From NCBI RefSeq assembly GCF_028609865.1, contig NZ_CP063194.1:1674001-1738000 (forward strand): a stretch of 64,000 nt of DNA, given 5' to 3'. Both the position numbers and the translations under genes were made by a program. The stretch comes from Corynebacterium jeddahense (lineage in GTDB: Bacteria > Actinomycetota > Actinomycetes > Mycobacteriales > Mycobacteriaceae). Of the stretch, positions 57,593-64,000 are shown piece by piece (within the stretch, counting starts at the first letter, position 1; each line of letters begins with the position of its first letter). The notes under the pieces are model-generated. The model searched no databases and was not told the DNA's origin. It saw nothing but the letters and a program-made list of their open reading frames with translations.

Positions 57593-58606
57593 TTAGCGTG
57601 GTTGGGAGGTGGGGCGGAGTTTTTCGATGCAGCGCACCCGAACCGGCGCGGCGCGAGGGTTGCGCTCGATTTCCTCGGCGGGCGCCTTCTCCGCGCCGCG
57701 CGTCACGGTGCGGAAGGCCGGCTCCGTGCCGGGCAGGTCGAGGGGCAGGCCGGCAGGGGTCTTCGACGCGGTGAGGTCGGCGAACGCGGCTTTGACGATC
57801 TTGTCTTCCAGTGACTGGTAGCTCATGAACACCGCGCGCCCGCCGACGCCGAGCAGGCCGGTGATCACGGGCACGACGTTCTCCACGGCCTCGAGCTCGC
57901 GGTTCACCTCGATGCGCAGCGCCTGGAAGGTGCGCTTCGCGGGGTGGCCGCCGGTGCGTCGGGTCGCAGCGGGGATCGTGTCGTAGAGCAGCTCCACGAG
58001 CCGGCCGGCGCGGTCGAACGGCTCGCGCTCGCGCTCGGCGACGATCGCGGAGGCGATCTTGCCGGCGAAGCGCTCGTCGCCGTATGTCTTCAGCACGCGC
58101 GCGAGGTCACCGTGGCTGTAGGTGTTGAGCACCTCCGCGGCGGTGATCCCGGTCGTGGGGTCCATGCGCATGTCCAGCGGCGCGTCTCCGCGGTAGGAGA
58201 AGCCGCGCTCCTCCTGGTCCAGCTGCATGGAGGACACGCCGAGGTCGAACAGGGCGCCCGCGATCCCGCGCTCGCGCGCGGTGTCGAAGACGGGGCCGTC
58301 GTTGTTTGCGATGGCGTCGCCGACGGCGTCGAAACGCATCTGCACTGGGGTGAAGCGCTCACCGAACGGCGCGAGGCGCTCGGACGCCTGGGCGAGCGCG
58401 TTCGGGTCCCGGTCCACGCCGATGACGCGGGCGTCGGGGAAGACGGTGAGGAAGTGCTCGGTGTGGCCGCCGGCGCCGAGGGTGCCGTCGATGAGCACGG
58501 CGTCCGCGCCGAACCGCTCGACGGCCGGCGCGAGGAGCTCGGCCATGCGGTCGCGCATCACGGGAACGTGGCCGTGAGGGTCGTCGGCGAGCGTGTGGTG
58601 CGCCAT
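57593..58606 (-). CDS. rsmH: 16S rRNA (cytosine(1402)-N(4))-methyltransferase
   Basis: RsmH (MraW) methylates C1402 in the ribosomal decoding site. 337 residues from ATG 58606 with GGAGGG upstream: [12 protein letters not shown]-binding [66 protein letters not shown], then a C-terminal [14 protein letters not shown]. The longer frame to 58762 starts in the leader. The 191-bp gap to mraZ holds no gene. Confidence 0.96.
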   Translation of the reverse strand: MAHHTLADDPHGHVPVMRDRMAELLAPAVERFGADAVLIDGTLGAGGHTEHFLTVFPDARVIGVDRDPNALAQASERLAPFGERFTPVQMRFDAVGDAIANNDGPVFDTARERGIAGALFDLGVSSMQLDQEERGFSYRGDAPLDMRMDPTTGITAAEVLNTYSHGDLARVLKTYGDERFAGKIASAIVAEREREPFDRAGRLVELLYDTIPAATRRTGGHPAKRTFQALRIEVNRELEAVENVVPVITGLLGVGGRAVFMSYQSLEDKIVKAAFADLTASKTPAGLPLDLPGTEPAFRTVTRGAEKAPAEEIERNPRAAPVRVRCIEKLRPTSQPR

Positions 58607-58797
58607 GTCCGATCCCTCCGTTTGCCTAACGATCCTGAAGTGGTGTGGTGCGATTGCCGTGCGTCCCAGTGCGGGGAGCGCATAGAGCCCTGCCCGGGGC
58701 GGCTGTTCTGATGTCGGGGAAGTACACCAGAACGCTTCTCGCCCCGGACAGAGTCCGTACACGCTCTCCTGTGCCGCCTGCCGCGGGGTAGTCAGTC

Positions 58798-59232
58798 CTA
58801 CAGCAGACCGGAGAGAATGTCGTCGTCGTCCGCCGCGGAGAACGCGGCTTCCGTCTCTTCTTGATACTTATTCCAGGACTCGAGGTCCCAGATCTCGAGA
58901 AAATCCACCGAACCGATGACCACGCATTCCTTCGACAGGTTTGCGTACTCCCGGTGCGCCGGGGACAAGGTGATACGCCCGGAGCCGTCCAGCGTCTGCT
59001 CATCCGCACTGGCAGCCAGATTGCGGATGAACGCGCGCGCCTTCGGGTTCGTGCGCGACGCCGCCGCGGCCTTGCGGGCGCGGGAGGCGAACTCGTCGCG
59101 GGGGTACACCGCGAGCGAGTGGTCTTGCCCCTTGGTCACCATCAACCCGTCCGCGAGGTCCTCTCGGAACTTCGCGGGCAGCGTCAAGCGACCTTTGTCG
59201 TCGAGCTTGGGAGTGTAGGTTCCCAGAAACAT
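58798..59232 (-). CDS. mraZ: Transcriptional regulator MraZ
   Basis: MraZ forms ring-shaped oligomers that bind TGGG direct repeats before its own gene and controls the division cluster. 144 residues with two AbrB-like repeats: [24 protein letters not shown] and [17 protein letters not shown]. Between them is [29 protein letters not shown] at 59232 with AAGGAAGG upstream. It is the first gene of the cluster and has matching operator repeats about 110 bases upstream. Confidence 0.96.
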   Translation of the reverse strand: MFLGTYTPKLDDKGRLTLPAKFREDLADGLMVTKGQDHSLAVYPRDEFASRARKAAAASRTNPKARAFIRNLAASADEQTLDGSGRITLSPAHREYANLSKECVVIGSVDFLEIWDLESWNKYQEETEAAFSAADDDDILSGLL

Positions 59233-59339
59233 CCGGCGACCTACCTTCCTTCACCTTTGGACTGTTGGCTATGGAGTTCTCTCGGCTTCGTTCCACGGTG
59301 TGCACGTAGTCAAGATGCACACCACTTCACTCCGCTGTC

Positions 59340-59375
59340 GCCCACTTTAACCCACTTTCCCCCACATCCGCCACA
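59340..59375 (-). promoter_or_regulatory. MraZ operator: TGGG direct repeats with 10-bp period
   Basis: On the minus strand GTGGG recurs at 10-bp steps: TGGG at 59344-59341, 59354-59351 and 59364-59361, plus a weaker TGTGG at about 59374. This is the MraZ box pattern described for several bacteria, placed about 110 bases before mraZ. Confidence 0.75.
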
Positions 59376-59547
59376 TTCCGCGCGAAAAAGTGGGGGCGTG
59401 TCGGCGTTTTTGCTGATCACATGGGTAGTTTTGGCGTGGGGGAAGTACCCGAGCTCCGGAGCCACACGCATCCCACGGGACATGTTCCGCCCCACACGCC
59501 GCTCCATTTCCGGGTCCGTGGCGTGCGCGGGACCCCTCGCACCGACC

Positions 59548-59587
59548 AGTGGGCGAGAGTGGGGCGCCGCAGTGGGGCGAAGTGGGG
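59548..59587 (+). promoter_or_regulatory. Second TGGG repeat cluster, opposite orientation
   Basis: On the plus strand AGTGGG begins at 59548, 59558, 59571 and 59581, with spacings of 10, 13 and 10 bases. It points away from mraZ and lies about 205 bp from the first cluster. Confidence 0.5.
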
Positions 59588-59597
59588 CACGAAAAAA

Positions 59598-59623
59598 GCG
59601 CCTGCCCACGTGTGGGCAGGCGC
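59598..59623 (-). terminator. Rho-independent terminator of the DUF3040 gene
   Basis: GCGCCTGCCCAC-GT-GTGGGCAGGCGC, a perfect 12-bp stem followed by six T residues on the minus strand, 18 bases after the DUF3040 stop. It insulates mraZ transcription. Confidence 0.92.
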
Positions 59624-59640
59624 TCCGCTGGGGCGGGACG

Positions 59641-60030
59641 CTACTGGCGGTCCTCAAACCTCCTGCGGAAGCTCTCCTCCATGCTCGCGCCGCGCTGCGA
59701 GCGCTGCTGGGCGGGCGCCCGGCGCGCCTGCGGGCTACGCGCGGATGCCGGGGTGCACAGCGCCATGACGCCGCCGAAGAGCATTACCGCGAAGCCAGCG
59801 ATACTGAGGAGCACAGTCCACGTGCTCCACGACGCGAGCGCGACGCCGCCGAGCAACATGACGATGCCGAGCACGATGAGGGCAAAGCTGCGCATGGTCA
59901 GCCGCCCCGTCTGCGGCGCGGAACTCATCCCCGTCTCGGTAGCAACAGTGCTGCCGAACTGGGGGTCCTCCGCGAACAGCGACTGCTCGATCTCGCGCAG
60001 AGCGCGCATTTCCTGCTCTGATAGCGACAC
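59641..60030 (-). CDS. DUF3040 membrane protein
   Basis: 129 residues from a GTG at 60030: MSLSEQEMRALREIEQSLFAEDPQF is the hallmark N-terminus of DUF3040. Two hydrophobic segments follow (ALIVLGIVMLLGGVALASW and VLLSIAGFAVMLFGGVMAL), then a basic Arg/Ser/Gln tail ending EESFRRRFEDRQ. The family lies beside mraZ in actinobacteria (Rv2169c in M. tuberculosis) with no known function. A strong terminator follows. Confidence 0.88.
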   Translation of the reverse strand: MSLSEQEMRALREIEQSLFAEDPQFGSTVATETGMSSAPQTGRLTMRSFALIVLGIVMLLGGVALASWSTWTVLLSIAGFAVMLFGGVMALCTPASARSPQARRAPAQQRSQRGASMEESFRRRFEDRQ

Positions 60031-60133
60031 TGCTCTCACTCCCGTTCCCAGCTGTTCGGCGGATCTCTTCCGCCGGTCACAACAACTGTATAACGGCACG
60101 GGCCCGGCAGTTGTTCCCCTCCTCCCCTCCGGG

Positions 60134-60568
60134 CTACGCCGCCAGCGCCCCCGCCTCGGGCCGCGCCTCGAACAGGAACGCCTCAGCGTGGCCGATGAGC
60201 TCGAGCACGACGGCGGCGCCGGGGTTGGTCTCGATTCCAGAGGCGACCCTGCCCCGCTGCGCGGAGTACGCCGCGAACCGCTTCGCCCACGTGGCACCCT
60301 CCTCACCCGTGAGCGCCAGTTTGTCCCAGGCGCTTGTGGGCAGCCGCTTGCGCTTGCGCAGTGCCGGCGAGCGGCTGCACCACGCGCCGGCCACCCGCAG
60401 CGCCGCGCGGTAGGCATTTTCCATCGCCAGGTCGTAGCTGCCCTCCTCGAAGTCGCCGTGCGCCTGCGCGAGGAGCGCCTCGGCGGTGTCGAGGAACTGC
60501 TCGCCGCGCGAGACGGCCGCACCCGCGCCGTACGTCTTGCCCGTGGTGGCGGAGATGACACTGTGCAT
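60134..60568 (-). CDS. SAV_6107-like HEPN-domain protein
   Basis: 144 residues, mostly helical: RGEQFLDTAEALLAQAHGDFEEGSYDLAMENAYRAALRVAGAW is typical of the HEPN fold of the SAV_6107 family found next to the actinobacterial mraZ region. The HEPN RNase motif RxxxxxH is not evident, so it may be a non-catalytic member. AAGGAAGAAC precedes the ATG at 60568. A LexA-like palindrome lies in the divergent gap upstream. Confidence 0.8.
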   Translation of the reverse strand: MHSVISATTGKTYGAGAAVSRGEQFLDTAEALLAQAHGDFEEGSYDLAMENAYRAALRVAGAWCSRSPALRKRKRLPTSAWDKLALTGEEGATWAKRFAAYSAQRGRVASGIETNPGAAVVLELIGHAEAFLFEARPEAGALAA

Positions 60569-60664
60569 TGTTCTTCCTTTCGTTGCCCGCTCGCGAGCGG
60601 GGTGACGTCCTTTCTGAATGCCCGCACCATAAAACAGCCGTTCGACACCACCCCGGAGACATGC

Positions 60665-60676
60665 GAACATACGTTC
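60665..60676. promoter_or_regulatory. LexA-like palindrome GAAC-ATAC-GTTC
   Basis: A GAAC-N4-GTTC motif in the 159-bp gap between the divergent HEPN and GNAT genes. Flanks (C before, T after) match the extended SOS box poorly, and one such core is expected by chance in a window this long. Confidence 0.3.
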
Positions 60677-60727
60677 TATATCTCCCGTTTCCTCCCGCCC
60701 CGCGCCCCAACGTGATTCGATGGTGAG

Positions 60728-61309
60728 GTGACCGTTTCCATCCAGCGCCTCTCCCCGGCCGAGTTCGCCATGCTCGCCCCGACGCTTGTCGATATCTATA
60801 TGGAGGCGATGGGCTACGCGCCGTCGATACGCACCGGGCGCATCCGCGTGTGGAAGGGCGAGGTACGCTCCCCCGGCTTCACCGCGCTCGCCGCCGTGGA
60901 CGACGGCGTTATCGTCGGCGTCGCGTACGGGTTCATCGGCACGCGGGAGCGCTGGTGGGACCGCCAGCTCGTGCGCGCGATGCACGAGCTGGGCGGCCCC
61001 ACGCAGCGCGACCGCGAGATGCTTGCCGACTACTTCGAGGTGGCGGAGATCCACGTCTCGCCGTCGTACCAAGGCCGGGGCATCGGGAAGCGCCTGCTCA
61101 CCGAGCTGCTGCGCGCCGCGCCGACGCGCTGGGCGCTCCTGTCAACCCCCGAGGTTGCCGGCGAAGCGAACAACGCGTTCCGCCTCTACCGCGCGTTCGG
61201 GTTCACGGACGTCGCCCGCAACTTCCTCTACGACGGCGACTCGCGCCCGTTTGCCATCCTCGCGCTCGACCTCGCGGGCGCGCAGTATGGTTCCGCGGGC
61301 GCACAGTAG
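60728..61309 (+). CDS. GNAT family N-acetyltransferase
   Basis: 193 residues with the acetyl-CoA binding motif A, YFEVAEIHVSPSYQGRGIGKRLLTELL (about 101-127; the Q-G-R-G-I-G is the pyrophosphate loop). Motif B follows with NNAFRLYRAFGFTDVARNFLYDG. The substrate is unknown; the mycobacterial neighbour Rv2170 is a related acetyltransferase at the same position. GTG start at 60728. Confidence 0.88.
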   Translation: MTVSIQRLSPAEFAMLAPTLVDIYMEAMGYAPSIRTGRIRVWKGEVRSPGFTALAAVDDGVIVGVAYGFIGTRERWWDRQLVRAMHELGGPTQRDREMLADYFEVAEIHVSPSYQGRGIGKRLLTELLRAAPTRWALLSTPEVAGEANNAFRLYRAFGFTDVARNFLYDGDSRPFAILALDLAGAQYGSAGAQ

Positions 61310-61348
61310 GGTTGTGGGGGTACAACAACGAGGCGAGGAGCAGCACAC

Positions 61349-62446
61349 GTGGCAGAACAACTTCGGCCAGAACAACTGGGGCTCGACGCGATCCCCGGGG
61401 CGGTAGAACGCAACCTCGCGGCGTTCTTCGAGGACAGGGCCGAGGCGGTCGCCACGATCGGCGAACCCGTCGCCGAGGCCGTGGAGTACCTCCGGGCGTT
61501 CGTCCTCGAAGGCGGCAAGCGGATGCGCCCGAGCTTCGGCTGGGTGGGGTTCGCCGGCGCCGGCGGCCTGGCCAAGGGCGACGAAGACCCCGACGCGGTA
61601 CTGCGGGCGATGAGCTCGCTCGAGCTCATCCAGGCGTGCGCGCTCGTCCACGACGACATCATCGATGCCTCCGACACCCGGCGCGGCCACCCGACGGTCC
61701 ACCGCGCCCTCGAAGCGGACCACCGCGAGCGAGGGATGCGCGGCAGCGCGGCGGCCTACGGCGTCAACGCGGCCATCCTGCTCGGCGACCTCGCGCTCGC
61801 CTGGGCCGAGGACATGTGGCGCTACTCCGGCGTCTCGCTCGCCGCGCTCGAGCGCGCCGCGGAGCCGTGGGTGGGGATGCGCACCGAGGTCATCGGCGGC
61901 CAGCTGCTCGACATGATGCTGGAGAGCCGCGGCAGCGAGTCGGCGGAGCTAGCGGACCGGGTCAACCGGTTCAAGACCGCCGCCTACACCATCGAGCGCC
62001 CCTTGCACCTCGGCGCGGCACTGGCCGGCGCGGACGACACGACGATCGAGGCCTTCCGCGGCTACGGGCGCGACATCGGCATCGCCTTCCAACTCCGCGA
62101 CGACCTGCTTGGTGTCTTCGGCGACCCGGCCGTCACCGGCAAGCCCGCGGGCGACGACCTGCGCGAGGGCAAGCGCACCGTGCTTTTCGCCACCGCGCTC
62201 GAGCTACTCGACGAGCACGACCCGTCCGCCGCGCAAGAGCTGCGCGACGGCATCGGCCAGGTCAGCGACCCGGCAGGCCTCGCCCGCCTCGCGCAGCTCA
62301 TCCGCGACAGTGGCGCCGAAGACGCCGTGGAGGCCCGCATCAACGAGCTCACGGCCTCGGGCCTGCGCCACCTCGACGGGGTCGACGACGACGCGGCGCA
62401 GGCGCTCACCGCGCTCGCCCGCAAGGCCACGGACCGGCGCATGTGA
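61349..62446 (+). CDS. idsA: Polyprenyl (geranylgeranyl) diphosphate synthase
   Basis: 365 residues of the trans-prenyltransferase fold: GGKRMRPSFGWVGF, the first Asp-rich motif DDIID at 102-106, GDLALAWAEDM, QLRDDLLGVFGD (second motif DDxxG, a known variation of DDxxD), and a C-terminal helical end. The product chain length cannot be read with certainty; C. glutamicum IdsA makes mainly geranylgeranyl diphosphate for carotenoids and polyprenols. GTG start with GAGGAG upstream. mptA overlaps its stop. Confidence 0.92.
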   Translation: MAEQLRPEQLGLDAIPGAVERNLAAFFEDRAEAVATIGEPVAEAVEYLRAFVLEGGKRMRPSFGWVGFAGAGGLAKGDEDPDAVLRAMSSLELIQACALVHDDIIDASDTRRGHPTVHRALEADHRERGMRGSAAAYGVNAAILLGDLALAWAEDMWRYSGVSLAALERAAEPWVGMRTEVIGGQLLDMMLESRGSESAELADRVNRFKTAAYTIERPLHLGAALAGADDTTIEAFRGYGRDIGIAFQLRDDLLGVFGDPAVTGKPAGDDLREGKRTVLFATALELLDEHDPSAAQELRDGIGQVSDPAGLARLAQLIRDSGAEDAVEARINELTASGLRHLDGVDDDAAQALTALARKATDRRM

Positions 62447-63930
62447 TGCGGGCAACCCCCACGACCGTAGGCGTCTACGCGTGCGCCCTCATCGCCATCG
62501 GCTCGTTCGGCGCCGGCGCAACGCGTTACCGCGGCGGCCTCATGCGCGAGGTGGGCCTCGAGCAGCTCACGTACGGCCACGGCCGGGGGCTCATGGACAC
62601 TTCGCTCACCGCGGGCATCGTCGCGCTCGTCGTCTGCTGGGTGTGGCTCTGGCGCACCCGCCCAACGGCTGCCGAGGTGCGGCGCGCCGTCGTGGCGTGG
62701 GCCGCCCCGCTCGCGCTGAGCGCCCCGATCCTGTCGCGCGACGTCTACTCCTACCTTATGCAGGGCGCGATGCTGCGCGACGGTTTCGACCCCTACACCG
62801 AGGGCGCGGCCATCAACCCCGGCCCGTACCTCTGGGAAGTCTCCCACGACTGGCGCAACACCACCACCCCGTACGGCCCGCTCCACCTCGGCATCGGCCG
62901 CGCGGTGACCACGCTCGTCGGCGACAACGTCACGGCGGGCGTCATCGCCTACCGCTGCATCGCGCTCGCCGGCTTCGCGCTCATCGCGTGGAGCGTGCCC
63001 CGCATCGCGCGCGCCGTCGGCGGGGACCCGGGGCTCGCGCTCTGGCTCGGCGTGGCCAACCCGGTCATGCTGCTGCACCTCATCGGTGGCATGCACAACG
63101 AGGCGGTCATGGTCGGCCTGGTCAACGTCGGCCTGCTCGCCTGCCTGCGCATGCGCCGGTGCACGCCGGGCATCGCGCTCATCGCGCTCGCCGTCTCGCT
63201 CAAGGCCACCGCGGCGGTGGCCCTCCCCTTCGTCGTCTGGCTCATGGCGAAGCGCCGCGGCAAGTGGCTGAGCATCCTGCCGTGCGGCGCCTGGGCCGCC
63301 GCCGTCACCGCCGCCGTGCTCGAGGCGGTGACGTGGGTGTGCGGCTCCTCGTGGGGCTGGGTGGAGCAGCTCTCCGGCAACTCGAAGGTGATCAACCCCC
63401 TCGCAGGCCCCACTCTGGCCGCGGAGCTGCTCACCCCGTTGCTCCAGCTTTTCGACGATACGTTCCGCTACAACGCCGTCCTCAACGTGACCCGCGCGGT
63501 GTGCAGCGTGCTCATGCTCGCCGGGCTCGTCGCGGTGTGGTGGATCTACCGCCCGCGCGAGGGCCGCGAGTACGGGCGCGACGCCGTCGCCGGCACCACG
63601 GCCGCGTACGCCGTCGCGTTCGCCACCAACGCCGTGACGCTGCCCTGGTACTACGCCTCGATCATCTCGCTCGCTGGCGCGTTCCGCCCCCCAGTGTGGG
63701 TGCAGCGGATCACCGTCGGGGCGTCGATAATCGTCGCCCTCGCGTTTCAGGGCAGCGGCAACCACCGCCTTTACTCGGTGTGGTTCCTCGCCGCGGCGGC
63801 AACCGCCGCCGTCGTCGCGGTGCAGTGGATCGCTAGAACGCCATCGCCTGCGCGCGACGGATCACTTCCCGCGCCTTCTGGCCGTGGAGCGCGTCCACGG
63901 GGCGCCCGGGCAGCGAATCGTCCGGCGTGA
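62446..63930 (+). CDS. mptA: Polyprenol-phosphate-mannose-dependent alpha-1,6-mannosyltransferase (MptA-like)
   Basis: A GT-C enzyme extending the mannan backbone of lipomannan and lipoarabinomannan. 494 residues, about 12 membrane helices; the first extracytoplasmic loop carries SRDVYSYLMQG, the GT-C acidic motif, and DPYTEGAA and TPYGPLHL follow. Adjacent idsA makes polyprenyl precursors. ATG 62446 or GTG 62443 may start it. The last 30 or so residues (after WIARTPSPAR) are Arg/Gly/Ala-rich and lie antisense to the next gene, suggesting that the original stop was lost and the protein has a junk tail. Confidence 0.9.
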   Translation: MRATPTTVGVYACALIAIGSFGAGATRYRGGLMREVGLEQLTYGHGRGLMDTSLTAGIVALVVCWVWLWRTRPTAAEVRRAVVAWAAPLALSAPILSRDVYSYLMQGAMLRDGFDPYTEGAAINPGPYLWEVSHDWRNTTTPYGPLHLGIGRAVTTLVGDNVTAGVIAYRCIALAGFALIAWSVPRIARAVGGDPGLALWLGVANPVMLLHLIGGMHNEAVMVGLVNVGLLACLRMRRCTPGIALIALAVSLKATAAVALPFVVWLMAKRRGKWLSILPCGAWAAAVTAAVLEAVTWVCGSSWGWVEQLSGNSKVINPLAGPTLAAELLTPLLQLFDDTFRYNAVLNVTRAVCSVLMLAGLVAVWWIYRPREGREYGRDAVAGTTAAYAVAFATNAVTLPWYYASIISLAGAFRPPVWVQRITVGASIIVALAFQGSGNHRLYSVWFLAAAATAAVVAVQWIARTPSPARDGSLPAPSGRGARPRGARAANRPA

Positions 63931-64000
63931 AGAGGAAGGCGAGGATCTCGTTGTCGTCGAAGCCGCCGTCCGACAGCACCGTGATCGCGCCCGAGACGAA
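63833..64000 (-). CDS. Rv2175c-family DNA-binding protein, C-terminal part
   Basis: The last 55 codons of a minus-strand gene entering from beyond the window. The residues FVSGAITVLSDGGF, ILAFLFTPDDSL, RPVDALHG and AREVIRRAQAMAF match the C-terminus of M. tuberculosis Rv2175c, a winged-helix DNA-binding protein phosphorylated by PknL. In mycobacteria the order idsA2-mptA-Rv2175c-pknL is the same. It overlaps the mptA end by 98 bp. Confidence 0.85.
   Translation of the reverse strand, partial: FVSGAITVLSDGGFDDNEILAFLFTPDDSLPGRPVDALHGQKAREVIRRAQAMAF

Larger units (their letters stand above)
59233..59640. other. mraZ upstream region of about 408 bp
   Basis: No gene is supported. It contains the mraZ leader, a TTGACT hexamer on the minus strand (59308-59313) that could be a -35 but without a good -10, the TGGG operator, a second inverted TGGG cluster and the terminator of the upstream gene. 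Confidence 0.7.

Noticed and set aside
58705..58733. GTTCTG/CAGAAC inverted repeat in the rsmH leader as a regulatory hairpin
   Set aside because: Short 6-bp arms around a 17-base loop, without neighbouring promoter or terminator signals.

Overview
The window is a very GC-rich actinobacterial chromosome segment. Gene content and order point to Corynebacterium: pyk-lgt, glgX/treY, ilvA, dnaE1, lspA, ileS, a complete mraZ-to-divIVA division and cell-wall cluster, and idsA-mptA follow one another much as I recall them from C. glutamicum and, in part, Mycobacterium tuberculosis. Supporting traits are many GTG/TTG starts, several probable leaderless promoters, a DivIVA/SepF/YggT block beside ftsZ, and a translational T-box in front of ileS. 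I cannot name the species. No rRNA, tRNA, CRISPR array, insertion sequence or prophage is visible.

Layout. 1-6640 (minus): pyk (cut by the window edge), lgt, a TrpC-like protein, a Trp-associated membrane protein, an inositol-monophosphatase-family enzyme, a HisH-like protein, an MFS transporter and a small membrane protein. This is the place where relatives keep his and trp genes. Here hisA, hisF, hisI, trpB and trpA are missing, and the two surviving homologues have lost key catalytic residues. 6712-17511: a YbjN-domain protein, a membrane protein and a lipoprotein, then a plus-strand run of tetR, glgX, a DnaQ-BRCT protein, an unknown gene, treY and a small alarmone synthetase homologue. 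17512-20101 (minus): ilvA, a YigZ/IMPACT protein, a small membrane protein and an S4 protein. 20188-21337 (plus): two small secreted Pro/Thr-rich proteins behind a promoter with a perfect dyad.

21348-30666 (minus): dnaE1 with a LexA-like box, a MacAB-type ABC exporter with a lipoprotein adaptor, a small anchored protein, an RluA-family pseudouridine synthase and lspA. 30711-36013: two convergent lipoproteins, an asparaginase, DinB and a DUF222/HNH protein. The AT-rich gap at 36014-36389 carries three copies of a palindromic element. 36390-39778: ileS with its T-box leader.

39796-59232 (minus) reads mraZ, rsmH, ftsL-like, ftsI, murE, murF, mraY, murD, ftsW, murG, murC, ftsQ, ftsZ, pgeF, yggS, sepF, yggT, divIVA. 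It covers nearly the whole cytoplasmic and lipid-linked path of peptidoglycan precursor synthesis plus the septal and polar growth machinery. Start-stop overlaps link many of the genes. MraZ-type TGGG repeats precede mraZ, and dyads sit at the murD/ftsW and ftsQ/ftsZ junctions.

59641-64000: DUF3040 and HEPN-domain proteins (minus), then a GNAT acetyltransferase, a polyprenyl diphosphate synthase and the mannosyltransferase MptA (plus). The window ends in the C-terminal part of an Rv2175c-like DNA-binding protein that converges on mptA.
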